NCBI GenBank assembly: GCA_934045075.1
Contig: OW203745.1
Location: 15,186,768 to 15,250,767 of the forward strand
Direction: 5' to 3'
Origin: Yponomeuta sedellus
Taxonomy: Eukaryota > Arthropoda > Insecta > Lepidoptera > Yponomeutidae
Length of the DNA stretch: 64,000 nt
How positions within the stretch are numbered: the stretch's first letter is position 1; each line of letters opens with the position of its first letter. The notes beneath the pieces were generated by a model. The model made no database searches and was not told the origin of the DNA. It was given only the letters and a program-made list of their open reading frames with translations. Shown piece after piece: positions 1 to 10,760 of the stretch. The position numbers and the translations under genes are program-made.

Positions 1-265
1 GGACAGGACAGGACAGGACAGGACAGGACAGGACAGGACAGGACAGGACAGGACAGGACAGGACAGGACAGGACAGGACAGGACAGGACAGGACAGGACA
101 GGACAGGACAGGACAGGACAGGACAGGACAGGACAGGACAGGACAGGACAGGACAGGACAGGACAGGACAGGACAGGACAGGACAGGACAGGACAGGACA
201 GGACAGGACAGGACAGGACAGGACAGGACAGGACAGGACAGGACAGGACAGGACAGGACAGGACA
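1..265. repeat. (GGACA)n microsatellite
   Basis: Fifty-three uninterrupted copies of the pentamer GGACA, running off the left edge of the window. It passes directly into GGATAAGAATATTC, the start of an antisense LINE 3' end, so the array probably grew from the short tandem tail (GATAA-like) of that LINE. The second copy of the same LINE tail at 59483 still carries GATAA repeats. Confidence 0.97.
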
Positions 266-402
266 GGATAAGAATATTCTTTTTTGTACACACAGAGACA
301 AGAAAGTTACAAAAGAAGATGTACAATTGGCGGCCTTAAATCGGAAAGATCGCAGAAGGAGAAACTGGGACGGGTAGTTGGTGCTCATCGAATATTGATG
401 AA
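266..402 (-). mobile_element. 5'-truncated LINE 3' end (GATAA-tail family)
   Basis: Read on the minus strand this ends in a polyadenylation-like stretch and TTATC-type tail. It matches the region 59483-59670 over most of its length, including the segment around GGTACAATTGGCGGCC, but lacks about 30 bases present there. Noncoding remnant. Confidence 0.75.
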
Positions 403-413
403 TATTAAGACTA

Positions 414-596
414 CAGTCTGTTAGCTTTTATATACCTCGGCTACTATCGGATAGAATCGGATATATTCGGTAAGGTATATAGTAAAGTGAAGAAAAGTTT
501 TATACAGAGCGGGAAAGAGTATTACACTCGTGTGCTTTCGGCGAAAACCGAAGCCTACTCTAAAGCCCGAGGTATATTCCAAAAGCTAACAGACTA
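414..596. mobile_element. TA-flanked MITE, copy 1
   Basis: Terminal inverted repeats begin CAGTCTGTTAGCTTTT and continue into ATACCTCGG; both ends abut TA, the expected target duplication of Tc1/mariner-type MITEs. The interior has no coding capacity. Other copies are at 28769-29192 and 33769-33964. Confidence 0.8.
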
Positions 597-816
597 TACA
601 TAATTAAAAACGTTTTTTTTTTTTTTTGTTTTATGTTTTATCCTCCTCCCCCAGTAAAACAATATCCACATCTTAGATTAATTACGTAGATTTTGAAAAA
701 GGAACATTTGGCCAAAAAATAATGGAAAAGATACGAGTATTAGTCGAGTATCAGTCGCGCGCGCGCAGTCATCCGTGACGAACTGTGTCGTCGATAGTAA
801 AATCCTAATAAGCGTT

Positions 817-2082
817 ATGGCTTCATTAGTGAAATGTAATACGTGTAATATCGTAATTGACGAATTATTATCTTACATGCAAAATAAAATCTCAGTAATT
901 GACGAGGATACCCTGGTTAGAATATGTGTGTCGTCGTTTAAAAGTGATGAAATTAAACGTTCAAAGTCGTTACTGTTTGAATCAGTGCCCTCGGATAAAC
1001 GCAATATTTCCCGTAGAAAGCAAGGAAAAGAAAGTCGTGACCTAGAAGACATGATATCTCTACTTAAGGGATCAGATCCTGAAATTATACCAGTATTTGT
1101 GGCACGAGACCTGGAAAAACTGCCTCCGGTGACTTTTGACCATCTGGACGTCACAAAGCTTTTAAAGGATCTCCTTATTCTTCAGAATGAGTTAAAGGAT
1201 ATAAAGACCAGGTACGCCACCTTGGACCAACTTGAAGAGGCGAAACGGGAGCTGAGAAAATCAATTACTTCAGATCAATCGACTCCAAACAGATACCGAA
1301 GTATACAAATAAATAACATACGTGGTGCATACCTAGATAGTGGCCCTATCGGTTTATCACCGTTAGATACTACTATTATGGCAAATACCAGTATGGTATC
1401 GAATACACCTTTGATAGAAATTGGAGGTAGTTTGAAAAAAGACCCCCAGCTGTTCGGCAATGGAACCGTTATCGATGTGGGAGTAATTAATGAGTCAGAG
1501 GTGACGAATGCATGTGAAATGGCCGCAGAGGCTACCCCGACTCTGCTAGCCTCGCAAGAAATCGATACGGCGCCAAGTGAGGGAGAAACGGATCAGCTGT
1601 CTACTAAGAACAATAACAACCCATCCGCTGATAACAAGCGATCGTTCGTGGACGTCTTATCAAAAAAACATGACGCACAAGGCAGGTGGGTAACTGTTAC
1701 AAAAAAGAAGAAAAAATCTATTAATAGATTCTCTGGCAAGATGGGTGTAGCCGGTAGTATGAATGGAACGACTTTCAGAGCGGCGGATAAAAATATACCT
1801 ATTTTTATTACAAATATACATAAAGATGCACAGGAAGCGGATATTGCACAGCACATCCTTTTGAAAACTCAAGAAAATGTTTCATTGGAAGAGATTAAAA
1901 TGGCAAAGCCCACCAACCATAAAGCCTACAAGCTTTTTGTGCCAGAACATAAAGCTTCATTATTTCTTGATGAAAGCTTATGGCCAACAGGCATAATTTT
2001 CAGGCGTTTCATTCATTTTAAATATAGGAACATGAATCAATCTCAACAATTGAGCGGCCAATTGAAAGTAAAGTATGGATAG
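817..2082 (+). CDS. LINE-1 ORF1 protein (nucleic-acid-binding, RNP)
   Basis: Open frame of 421 codons from the first ATG at 817; the frame is open upstream to 775 but only through a GTG, so 817 is preferred. The N-terminus carries CNTCN and an acidic/hydrophobic helical segment (about residues 1-60), the middle has a probable coiled coil (about 140-180) and a Ser/Thr/Asn-rich linker, then a Lys-rich patch (KKKKKS). The last 90 residues, starting IPIFITNIH, look like an RRM-like fold as in other LINE ORF1 proteins. Expected role is binding element RNA into an RNP with ORF2p. The stop overlaps the ORF2 start. Confidence 0.75.
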   Translation: MASLVKCNTCNIVIDELLSYMQNKISVIDEDTLVRICVSSFKSDEIKRSKSLLFESVPSDKRNISRRKQGKESRDLEDMISLLKGSDPEIIPVFVARDLEKLPPVTFDHLDVTKLLKDLLILQNELKDIKTRYATLDQLEEAKRELRKSITSDQSTPNRYRSIQINNIRGAYLDSGPIGLSPLDTTIMANTSMVSNTPLIEIGGSLKKDPQLFGNGTVIDVGVINESEVTNACEMAAEATPTLLASQEIDTAPSEGETDQLSTKNNNNPSADNKRSFVDVLSKKHDAQGRWVTVTKKKKKSINRFSGKMGVAGSMNGTTFRAADKNIPIFITNIHKDAQEADIAQHILLKTQENVSLEEIKMAKPTNHKAYKLFVPEHKASLFLDESLWPTGIIFRRFIHFKYRNMNQSQQLSGQLKVKYG

Positions 2083-4873
2083 TGAGAGTTTATACAGATT
2101 TGCCAGCTTCAATTGCAAAAATGTCAAGCGTTCTGTTGAAAGTGTGAGAGAACTATGTACCTACGCAGACATAATAGCTCTTCAGGAGACTTGGCTGCGA
2201 CCGGACGAGATATCTTTTCTATACAGTATCAACAGTGACTTCAGCACCACGGGAACCTCGGCTATAGATACAACAGTAGGCTTGCTGCGCGGTAGACCGT
2301 ACGGAGGCGTGGCTTTGTTGTGGAGGAAAAGCGTATTTCAAAATGTCTACGTTATAAGCTGTGATAATCCTCGAGTGTGTGCAATAAAAATTGTGACAAG
2401 CGATAGGCCGCTAGTTGTAATGAGCGTTTACATGCCTACAAATGCGGCGGACAACCTCGCGGAGTTTACGGACTGCCTCGGTACTGTGAGTGCTATTGTA
2501 CACGATTACGGTATTGACTCTGTTTACGTTTTAGGAGACTTTAATGCCCATCCTAACGAATTATTTTTTAATGAATTAATTAGTTTTTGTAATGAATTAA
2601 AGTGGATTTGTGTCGATACAAATAAGTTGGGATTAAAATCTGATACGTACACTTACATAAGTGAGATAAACGGGGCTAGACGATGGCTGGATCATTGTAT
2701 ATGTACGTACGCTGCATTGCCATCTGTGGTTAAGATCAGTGTTTTATATGATGTTGTATGGTCAGACCATTTCCCCCTTATAATAGAATGCAGTCTGAAA
2801 CTGTTAATTCCTAAGCTTAACCTTAGTAATCAAGTAGTTAACTCGGTAGTTTGGGGTGAAAGGACCGAGGATCAAATTAACGTATATTCTAATGAATGTC
2901 ATAAAAACCTAAGGCTAATTGATTTTCCGACAGAGTTTACAGAATGTGCCAACGGTTATTGTACAAATTGTAGCCACAAACAAGTTATAGATAAGTTATA
3001 TAATGATATTGTAACGGCGCTATGTGTTGCTGCCGCTTGTGGTCACGTTAGTTCTCGTAAGAAACATAAAAATGTAATTGGATGGAACAAGCACGTCAGA
3101 GAGGCTCATATGGAGGCTAGGTTAAAGTTTAAGGTTTGGCTCTCCTATGGGAAACCAGCGAGTGGTCCTATATTCGAAGACATGATTTCAAGCAGGAGAT
3201 TATTCAAATCTCGTCTAAAATGGTGTCAAAACAACCAAGATCAAATAAAAATGGATATCATGGCCTCGCATCACTGTAAAAAGGACTTTCGAGGTTTTTG
3301 GAAAAAAACAAAAAAACACAATCACCGACCGGGCCTCCCTGTGAGCGTCGAGGGTGTATGTAACCCCAAGAGTATTGCTGAATTATTTAAAAACAATTTT
3401 ATAGTAAAATCGCCGCTGGGGCCAGCGCGGGCGGTGCTCGGCGTTGGAATGTCGTGCCAGGAGGTATGTCGATTTAATGCTGAAGATGTCGCGAAAGCAA
3501 TACAAGCTACAAGTAGGGGAAAATCTCCTGGTCACGATGGGCTTAGCATTGAGCACCTCCAATTTGCTGGCCCACATATTTCAAGACTTTTATCAGTCTT
3601 GTTTTCAGTTTGTGTTAGCCATTCATACTTGCCTAATGAGCTAATGAAGACCATTGTGGTACCTGTAGTAAAAAATAAAAGCGGAGATTTAGCAGATACA
3701 GCTAACTACAGACCTATTTCTCTTGCAACTATTATTGCCAAGATATTTGATCGCTTACTTGATACTCAGTTACAAAAATATCTACAGTTACACGATAACC
3801 AATTTGGGTTTAGACCCGGGCTTTCTACAGAAAGCGCGATATTGTGTTTAAAGAGTACAATAAAGTATTACAATGAACGGAGGACGTCTGTTCACGCATG
3901 CTTCCTCGATCTGTCTAGGGCGTTTGACCTGGTTTCCTACGATAAGCTGTGGACAAAACTGGAAGATATAAAGTTACCGGTTGAACTCGTAAATGTCTTT
4001 AAGTATTGGTACGGAAACCAGATCAATCAGGTTAGATGGGCCGAGGCTATGTCGGAGCCATACAGATTGGAGTGCGGGGTAAGGCAGGGGGGATTGACTT
4101 CCCCAGCATTGTTTAATCTTTATGTAAATGAGCTGATTAACGAGCTCAGCAATCAGCATATCGGTTGTCACATAGATGGAGTCTCTGTCAATAACCTGAG
4201 CTACGCGGACGACATGGTGCTGCTGAGTGCGTCGATCTGCGGTCTTAGAAAATTGTTGGCCACGTGTGAAAGATATGCAGCTAGTCATGGCCTACAGTAT
4301 AATGTAAAGAAAAGTCAGTGTATGGTCTTTCAGGCCGGGTCAAAGGATGCTATGTTAGAAGTACCGCCGGTTATACTGAATGGGTACCCCTTACTCAAAG
4401 TTAATGAATTTAAATACTTAGGGCACTTGCTTACCACTGACCTCAGAGACGACACTGACATAGACAAGGAGCGGAGGGCCCTGTCGGTTAGAGCCAACAT
4501 GATAGCCCACAGGTTTTCACGATGCTCAAGGGAAGTTAAATTAACGCTATTTAGAGCGTATTGTACCTCTTTCTACTCATGCTGCCTGTGGATGAATTAT
4601 ACGCGAAAATCGATTGGGGCTCTCCGCGTGCAATACAACAATGCACTCCGGGCGTTGTTGCGGCTGCCCCGCTATTGCAGCGCATCGGGCATGTTCGCTG
4701 ACGCGCGCACTGACGACTTTTACGCGATAATGCGCAAGCGCGGCGCGTCACTCGTGCGCAGGGTGCGGGCCAGTCGCAACACCATCCTGGCTATGCTCGC
4801 CGATAAGGTAGATTGTGCCTACATAAACCATTGTTGCCGTCTTCAAGTGGCAAGCAATGACAGTGCCCTATAG
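2075..4873 (+). CDS. LINE-1 ORF2: APE endonuclease and reverse transcriptase
   Basis: 932 residues, full length for a CR1/Jockey-group ORF2. N-terminal apurinic-like endonuclease with FNCKN (N13), LQETW (E38), GDFN (D155, N157) and WSDHFP (D231, H232), the catalytic set for nicking target DNA. Reverse transcriptase begins about residue 470 with NYRPISL; motif A has the aspartate D612 (FLDLSRAFD), followed by RQGG and the YADD box at residues 710-713. A Cys/His-poor C-terminal tail follows. No stop or frameshift, so it could be active. The start ATG lies inside the last 8 nt of ORF1 (ATGGATAG), which suggests translation by termination-reinitiation. Confidence 0.92.
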   Translation: MDSESLYRFASFNCKNVKRSVESVRELCTYADIIALQETWLRPDEISFLYSINSDFSTTGTSAIDTTVGLLRGRPYGGVALLWRKSVFQNVYVISCDNPRVCAIKIVTSDRPLVVMSVYMPTNAADNLAEFTDCLGTVSAIVHDYGIDSVYVLGDFNAHPNELFFNELISFCNELKWICVDTNKLGLKSDTYTYISEINGARRWLDHCICTYAALPSVVKISVLYDVVWSDHFPLIIECSLKLLIPKLNLSNQVVNSVVWGERTEDQINVYSNECHKNLRLIDFPTEFTECANGYCTNCSHKQVIDKLYNDIVTALCVAAACGHVSSRKKHKNVIGWNKHVREAHMEARLKFKVWLSYGKPASGPIFEDMISSRRLFKSRLKWCQNNQDQIKMDIMASHHCKKDFRGFWKKTKKHNHRPGLPVSVEGVCNPKSIAELFKNNFIVKSPLGPARAVLGVGMSCQEVCRFNAEDVAKAIQATSRGKSPGHDGLSIEHLQFAGPHISRLLSVLFSVCVSHSYLPNELMKTIVVPVVKNKSGDLADTANYRPISLATIIAKIFDRLLDTQLQKYLQLHDNQFGFRPGLSTESAILCLKSTIKYYNERRTSVHACFLDLSRAFDLVSYDKLWTKLEDIKLPVELVNVFKYWYGNQINQVRWAEAMSEPYRLECGVRQGGLTSPALFNLYVNELINELSNQHIGCHIDGVSVNNLSYADDMVLLSASICGLRKLLATCERYAASHGLQYNVKKSQCMVFQAGSKDAMLEVPPVILNGYPLLKVNEFKYLGHLLTTDLRDDTDIDKERRALSVRANMIAHRFSRCSREVKLTLFRAYCTSFYSCCLWMNYTRKSIGALRVQYNNALRALLRLPRYCSASGMFADARTDDFYAIMRKRGASLVRRVRASRNTILAMLADKVDCAYINHCCRLQVASNDSAL

Positions 4874-4976
4874 TTATGGTTAAAAGAACAATATGTACTA
4901 ACACTAGAATAAGATTACTAACAAATCTATATGAATTTTTATATTTGAAATAAATGAATTGAATTGAAAAAAAATT

Positions 4977-5257
4977 AGAGCGAAGGCTGCGGCTCGCCTT
5001 TTACATTGTATACGTTAACATTCAACAAACGATGTAAATTCTTTACGTTGAAATAAATTGATTTGATTGGTTGAGACTTAGAACTGTAACTGTTCCAGTC
5101 TCCTGTTTAAAATTCATTGGGTGTAAATTAAGAAAGTTATATGTATAGAGCCTAGAAGGTAAAAAAATATTGCAACAAATATTAGATACATAGAGAACAC
5201 AGTTTATTGTACATTAAAAAGGAAATTACACAGATCAAATTATTTCGGATATAATTA
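4977..5257. mobile_element. Two LINE 3' ends back to back
   Basis: 4977-5070 (+) ends TTACGTTGAAATAAATTGAT and matches the tails at 39205-39312, 58680-58757 and (inverted) 13914-14095. 5186-5245 (-) has TTTATTGTACAT, the 3' end of another LINE also seen at 42430-42605 and 55525-55680. No coding sequence. Confidence 0.65.
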
Positions 5258-6013
5258 ATTACATACATGCATAACCGCAAGCCTGTATTCCAGAGGAGTT
5301 GGCAGAGACCAGAGACTGCCACTTGCCACGATCCTGACACATAACTTTCATAATGTTTCGTGCACGCATGCCGGTTTCGGGAACTTTTTATCTTCCCCTT
5401 TTGCTATTACCTCCCCTATTTGGTCGATGTATGTCCGCCTGGGACGTCCCTTACCAGCCTTTCCACTCACATTCGTAGTATATATTTGTTTCGTCAATCT
5501 TTCTTCCTTCATCCTCTCCACATGTCCAAACCAAAGCAAAATTCCTTTCTCAATTCTAGTCACTACCTACATCCTCTTTCAGTCCACAACATTCTCTAAT
5601 CAGACTATTGCGTATCCTGTCATTCAAAGTAACACTACACATACTTCTCAAGGACCTCATTTTTACTACATTAATTCTACTTTCTTGCTTCTTTTGCCAC
5701 ACCCTAGTCTCGCAACCATACATAAGTGTTGGGACCAGCACACTATTTTGAATAGCCAATCTATCTCATCTCATTTGGAGATGTTTCGGCTGCACACAGT
5801 GGAGTGCAAGGCACCGTTTACACAATTTCCCGATTTTATTCTTCTTTCTACATCACCTTCACAATTTCCATCCCTCGTAAACAGACTCCCCAAATAGACA
5901 AATTCTTTTAATTGTTCCACTCTTTCGCCTCTAATCGTTATCTTTTACTCAGTCATTTCAACACCTTTTTCAAAGACCAGTACTTTCGTCTTACTCACAT
6001 TAATGAATACTGA
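5258..6013 (-). pseudogene. RTE/BovB-like LINE ORF, C-terminal remnant
   Basis: Read on the minus strand, broken pieces join in order: a V-L-V-F-E-K-G segment, then SVLVPTLMYGCET, MRSLRSMC and RNSLIREC (5556-5759), then a second frame with GILLWFGHVERM, LTKQIY and GRPRRTY (5348-5563), then DRGKWQSL near the end. These are typical of the C-terminal part of a very common insect non-LTR reverse transcriptase. Stops and frameshifts separate the pieces; EN and the RT core are absent. Related 3' scraps are at 30920-31030 and 40885-40945. Confidence 0.75.
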
Positions 6014-6298
6014 ATTTCACTGATGCCGGTGAGTCACCCACTAGCTCAGTTGGAAGAGCGCTGCCACGGATAGCCAGAGGTCGCGGGTTTGAATCCCGGC
6101 ACGGGTGGAATTTTTAGCCTCTAAATAGGTTTTTTAATTAATACTACCTATCTAAAAACCTATTTAGAGGCTAAAAATTCCACCCAGCGGATTCAAACCC
6201 GCGACCACTGGCTATCCGTGCCAGCGCTCTTTATAAATCGGTTTATAAAATTGTCCTTAGCACGGGTTAGTGCATTAAAAAGAAAAATAGTATAATAC
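6014..6298. mobile_element. tRNA-type SINE (family a) with inverted internal copy
   Basis: A plus-strand SINE runs through its tRNA-like body and TTTTAGCCTCTAAATAGG, then an inverted copy of the same body (about 6150-6232) follows, after which the normal 3' part (TTGTCCTTAGCACGGG) resumes in plus orientation. The box A-like and box B-like (GGTTTGAATCC) signals are visible in the first arm. The transcript would fold into a long hairpin. Confidence 0.85.
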
Positions 6299-6370
6299 TA
6301 TCTAGTATTAAGCTCGCCTTTGTAAAAAAATATTTTTAGTGCAATAAAGAATGATCATTCATTCATTCAA
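6299..6370 (+). mobile_element. LINE 3' tail fragment
   Basis: Short stretch with AATAAAGAATGATCATTC followed by ATTCATTC repeats, the look of a LINE polyadenylation region and short-repeat tail. No coding part remains. Confidence 0.45.
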
Positions 6371-6710
6371 TGCTTTCCTCTCCTTTCCACCAAACTATAG
6401 GCTTTTTCCCTCTTTTTCCCTCTTTCTCGCTACCATTTTATTTTTGGAAGAATATTTACGAAGCGTTTATTTTGGTAACAATAAGTAGTTCACCACAGAC
6501 CGCATTACTCATATCACACAGTCACTCGGGCGTTACGTTCGTCCCTTGCCTAAGGCTGAATTACAGTCTAAACATGAAGAGTGTGACATTTTTAGGCTCA
6601 TTTTGATTAGCTGGTCCGAATTTGTCCAGGAATCGTTTGGGATTCGAATAAAATTGGACAAATTCACTAAAACCAATATTGTTCTTACACTCTTGCACAT
6701 TTATTTGTTT

Positions 6711-6921
6711 AACATAACATAAAATAACATTTACATACAAGCACATACATTGCTTCCGGCCCCATGCTAGGATACCCTGTGACGTGGGAACCAGAAACAA
6801 CGACATCACAAATATGTAAACATCCAAGACCTGGGCTTTTTTGTTGTCCCCAGCCGGGATTCGAACCCGGGACCTCTTGCACGGTAGGCAGACGCGCTAC
6901 CGCTACGCCACAGAGATCGTC
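6711..6921 (-). mobile_element. tRNA-derived SINE (family e), copy 1
   Basis: Minus strand starts with a tRNA-like head: GTGGCGTAGCGGTAGCGCG (box A) and GGGTTCGAATCCCGGC (box B), then a body shared with 40968-41186. Pol III internal promoter present. Not a functional tRNA gene because the same sequence recurs with a conserved non-tRNA tail. Confidence 0.8.
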
Positions 6922-7869
6922 AGAGGTCGTTTATTTAGATACATAGGCAGGGCTACACAAATAGCTGTGCACCCAAAGGAATGTATACATCATTCGACAT
7001 TGAATATAGCAACACTACAAAACTGCCCAACTAAGCGCAAAAGCGGTATCTCATTGAAAGCGAGTTTCGAGATAATTGAAGTTATGTAAAAATAGTTTTT
7101 TTTCTTACTTTATATATTGACTTTTTGCTTCTTAATTAATATTTATATGTTATATTGGCTCTATTTGTTATCACAATAGTTGAAATATCAATAATATATG
7201 TGGATATACCTTATTCATGAGATACTGCTACACCGCCTAGTAATAATAGAGTTAAAATTTGAGTTACCGCTTTTTTGTTAGCTCTTCTCCTACATATTCT
7301 CCTAGAAAAAAATATAAATCTTCTGTGGATAAAAATATGTATTATTTTAAAGAAAAAACTTAATAAAGATATATTAATAAAATCTTTTATTATTGAAATT
7401 TAAAATGGCATAAAAAGTATTTAGAAAAAATAACAGATTCTATGAAATGTAGTCTAAAGTTATAGGGAGACTCTCCAAAAGGACATTCTATTTTGAGGTG
7501 TAATATTTAGAAAGGATTTCAACATATTTTCTTTTAGAAATGCCATCCGGTGCAGTTTTCTTTTGCGGTAGTGGCAAAACAAGAGCTTTCAATTTTTTTT
7601 CCGATTATGCTCGCAGTGGTTTTTATTGAATCCACTTATGTACGACGTCAAATCAAAACTGCCTGTTTGACTATTTGTATATTTTTCTTTCTCTAATTGT
7701 ACCTCCTTTAATATAAGTTGTAAGATCATCTGTATTATATCATAAGTTATCTTATTTAGTGCCAGAATTTCGGTGTTCCTTAGATTAGCGCTTTTTGTAA
7801 CGATTCCTTGGGATGAATTCTCAACTGATTTTTCATTTTCAGCATGTGACACACTTGAATTATTTGTTA
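6922..7869. other. AT-rich intronic stretch, nothing recognised
   Basis: AT-rich sequence with long runs of T and A and only short open frames without recognisable motifs. No repeat shared with the rest of the window was noticed. Confidence 0.5.
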
Positions 7870-8052
7870 GAGTACAGTATTTTCTAAGGTTAACAAGAGC
7901 ACTAGACAGTATAAAGACTGTTTTTACACGGATTTTACTCGTTTATTTCACATTTTTACAATTTTCCGACGTTTTGGCACTTTTTCAAGTACCATGGTCT
8001 CGGAACACACTTCAAATCCAAATCCGTTTAAAAACAGTCTTTATTATTTGTT
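7870..8052. mobile_element. Foldback-family fragment
   Basis: Shares AGTATTTTCTAAGGTTAAC, a segment near CTCGTTTATT, and ACGTTTTGGCACTTTTTCA with the complete foldback element at 20300-20527. Only the outermost inverted bases (AAAGACTGTTTTTA and its complement) still pair here, so this is a diverged or internally changed member. Confidence 0.6.
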
Positions 8053-9510
8053 AGAGGGTCAGAAGTAAAATTGTATTTTCGGAAACAGCTATCATTATTT
8101 GATCTGTATCAACTTGAGAAATAAAGGATCTTTGTTGATCATTTGCAGTCTGTGTGATCAGAGTTCAACAGAGTTAAACAAGTTGTGACACGAATTTGTC
8201 AAGAATAAATCAGAAAAAATGTAGGTATTAGAAATCCGATCGTAGGTATCATTCAAACCATAAGGACGAATTTGATTTGCCGCTGCAGCCGTATCTCATA
8301 TAGTCAAAAAGATTCGTGGATCAAATAACCATCAAAATACTAAGCCTATATATAAATACTAAGCGGCAAGTCAGTAGCTTACGCGTTATACATATTTTTG
8401 CCGCTTATCGGCTTAGAAAAATTGCTGTTCTTTATTAAGTAATTTGGCAGTATTCAAATATACGGCTAGTTGCCTTCGTAATATTGATGTACCTCTAATA
8501 CCCTTAGTGATTTAAGATAAAACTGAGATAGGGCAATCTTTCTTAAGGCTTTTTTCATATGTTTTGAACAAGATACCGCTAAAAGGCTTAGTATATTAGA
8601 TGCGTATTTTTTAAAGCAATCCGATGGCATAAAAATCAAATTTTCGGTTTTTTTTTAGATACCGCCTTTGCGCTTAGTAGGGCAGAAAATTACTTGAAAG
8701 TAAAGAACACAAACAAAAAACATTAAAACCTAACTAAAAAAAGAATTTAGAGTAAAAATAAATTTGAGACAAAACAAATGAGACAGCGACTAAAGTATGG
8801 GTACGCTGATGAACACACACTTACACACACACACACACACAAGGACACACACTTAAAATAGGCTGATGCTGTAAAACATGAGTTCAAAAATATTGTCAGC
8901 CTTCTATCCCCTAAACTAGGCAAAACCTGTATTATATCTTAATTGGGATTGCATTGGGCCGTTTATAGGCAGCATAAAAAAAAGGTTACACACTAACTTT
9001 CATCTCCTGTAAGTCCGTTCCAGTGCTGTATAAAAATCCATCGCTCTCCAGTCTTCAGGGAACCGTAATTGGGTGTAAACGGAATGAAATTTTGCGTTAT
9101 TACTTACTATATTTTTATGTCCGGACCTTCTGAAAGTGAGTGGGTCGTTTCTATTTATTTTCTTGCTATTTCGCCTCTTTTAACCGACTTTAATAAAAGT
9201 GCGAAAGTCTCAGTTTATCTGTATATTTAAGTACATATTTTTATAAACACATAACATGTCATGTCATGTCCTATCATGTCATGTCGTATCGTGTCATGAC
9301 ACAACATGACATGACATAACGTAGCGTTCTGTAACAGACAAGACTGGTCCAGTTTCTGAATTGAGAATAAAGTTTGCGGGCCATTTCTGAATTGAGAATA
9401 TCGCTAAGTAAATAGTTAACTGTAGTGCTGTCTCTTCGAATTTCTCAGAAAAGAGCGTGACAGAACGTTTTGTAGGTATTTACTTATTGAAATACTCAAT
9501 TCTGAAACTG
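8053..9510. other. Intronic stretch with two simple repeats
   Basis: No gene seen. Contains a (CA)n tract at about 8817-8852 and an imperfect (CATGT)n pentamer array at about 9256-9325, the latter with a strand switch to (ACATG) near 9297 that makes it partly self-complementary. The phrase TTTCTGAATTGAGAATA is repeated at 9353 and 9387. Confidence 0.6.
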
Positions 9511-9815
9511 AGTGCTTAGTGCGAGTTTGACAGATCCAATCGAATAACTTTACTACCGCGTTAATCGAGCATTGAGTAGTGAGTATGATTAAATTAACCG
9601 TTCGAACTGGCAAAACGCTGTCACAGGACAACTCGCACTCGCGTTTATTCGTGTTTTGGCTGGTAAACGTGTTCACTTCTCAACGTAAACCATTACAACT
9701 CGCACTCAGCAATTTTAATTTCCATACTTGTCGCTAGGTGGCGCTTCCTCGATGCCATAGAAATATGAGTATACGTTAACGCGATCGAGTAGTTAAAAAA
9801 CTCGCACTAAGCACT
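9511..9815 (+). mobile_element. 305-bp TIR element, copy 1
   Basis: Ends are perfect inverted repeats beginning AGTGCTTAGTGCGAGTTT. Length is exactly 305 bp, as in the other four copies. It is bounded by CTG at 9508-9510 and CTG at 9816-9818, a 3-bp target duplication. No transposase; the roughly 60-codon open frame inside it is only carried along because the copies are near identical. Confidence 0.92.
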
Positions 9816-9954
9816 CTGGCCCATACTCGTAGTGACACACGAAAATTATGCCTATTGAGCTATGCGTCACCGAACAATGGGTGACGATTTGTTAAATCAG
9901 TGGTATAACCCACATAATATCTTTTCTATTTTTCCTTATCTGAAGGCAAAATAG

Positions 9955-10200
9955 CTGTAGCCCGGTGGGTAGACTCTGTAGCGAATAGACAATAGACTCT
10001 GTAGCGAAGAACCCAGGTTATATTCCCAGTGCGGGCATGTCCCAATGAGTTATGTACATATAGGAAGTTATAGTGAAAATATCACTCGCTAACTGTGAAG
10101 GAAAACATCGTGAGGAAACCGGAGTGTCCGCGCCTCTGGAAATCCCCATTCCGCGGTGTGCACACGTGGTAATAAATCCCATACTCTCTCTCTGAGAGAA
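9955..10200 (+). mobile_element. tRNA-like SINE with GTGAGGAAACC signature
   Basis: A tRNA-like head (AGCCCGGTGGGTAGACTC, later CCCAGGTTATATTCCC) is followed by the body segment AAAACATCGTGAGGAAACC, widespread in lepidopteran repeats and seen again at 24985-25180. A 23-base piece of the head is duplicated in tandem (9972-10017). Confidence 0.6.
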
Positions 10201-10564
10201 GACCTGTGCAATGCAGTGACACGTTTACAGCTACTAAAAAACATGGAATGGCGAAACTCTTATGGTTCCATGTTGTCTAGGGAATAATAAAACATCTAAA
10301 GTTCTTTGGTGAATTCGCTCATTTACAATTTTATTGGCCATCCATAAAACGGATACAGAGCCGGTCAAACTTTTCCAGCTAATAAATGTAAAGCAGAAAC
10401 AAAGTTGGCCGTATCAATCAAAATCCGTTTCGCTCGGGCCATTTACAGAATTTTACTGGCCATTGAACTCGGCCCTTTTAACCCGCTACAAATTACGAGT
10501 TTTACAACGAAGCATTTTTTATGACCTTAAAAGTTTTCGACAGTTAAACGTTTTTGATACGCGG
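10201..10564. other. Intronic stretch with an imperfect internal duplication
   Basis: No gene recognised. The phrase CATTTACAATTTTATTGGCC near 10319 recurs in altered form near 10440, so part of this stretch is an old local duplication. Confidence 0.4.
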
Positions 10565-10760
10565 GGGCTTTACCGCCGACTCAACTCCAACGTGGAAACG
10601 GTTCTTCTGTACGGCTGCGAAACATGGAAGGTCACAAGAGAGGTGTCACTCCAGATCCAGGTTTTCGTGAAGAACTTGTGGGGAGCACATGTCAACTCTG
10701 AGCGCGCACCACAAAGTGTTTCTTTCACAAGACATACCATAAATATAACGTCCGACTAAC
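10565..10760 (+). pseudogene. LINE reverse transcriptase remnant
   Basis: Open stretch encoding NVETVLLYGCETWKVT followed by VSLQIQVFV, the well-known motif just after the RT core of RTE/Jockey-like insect LINEs. Only about 60 residues are recognisable and no 3' end follows directly. Confidence 0.65.

Larger units (their letters stand above)
740..4976 (+). mobile_element. LINE-1: near full-length non-LTR retrotransposon
   Basis: Two open reading frames in the order ORF1 then ORF2 (APE endonuclease plus reverse transcriptase), a short GC-rich leader containing a TCAGTCGCG motif near 750 that resembles non-LTR transcription starts, and a 3' end with AATAAA followed by TGAATTGAATTGA short repeats. 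Both frames are open throughout. The exact 5' end and target duplication are not certain; ATTAG occurs just before the leader and just after the tail. Same strand as the host gene and lying in its upstream intron. Clade not resolved; the short tandem 3' repeats suggest the CR1/L2/Rex1/Daphne side rather than a poly-A Jockey. Confidence 0.85.
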
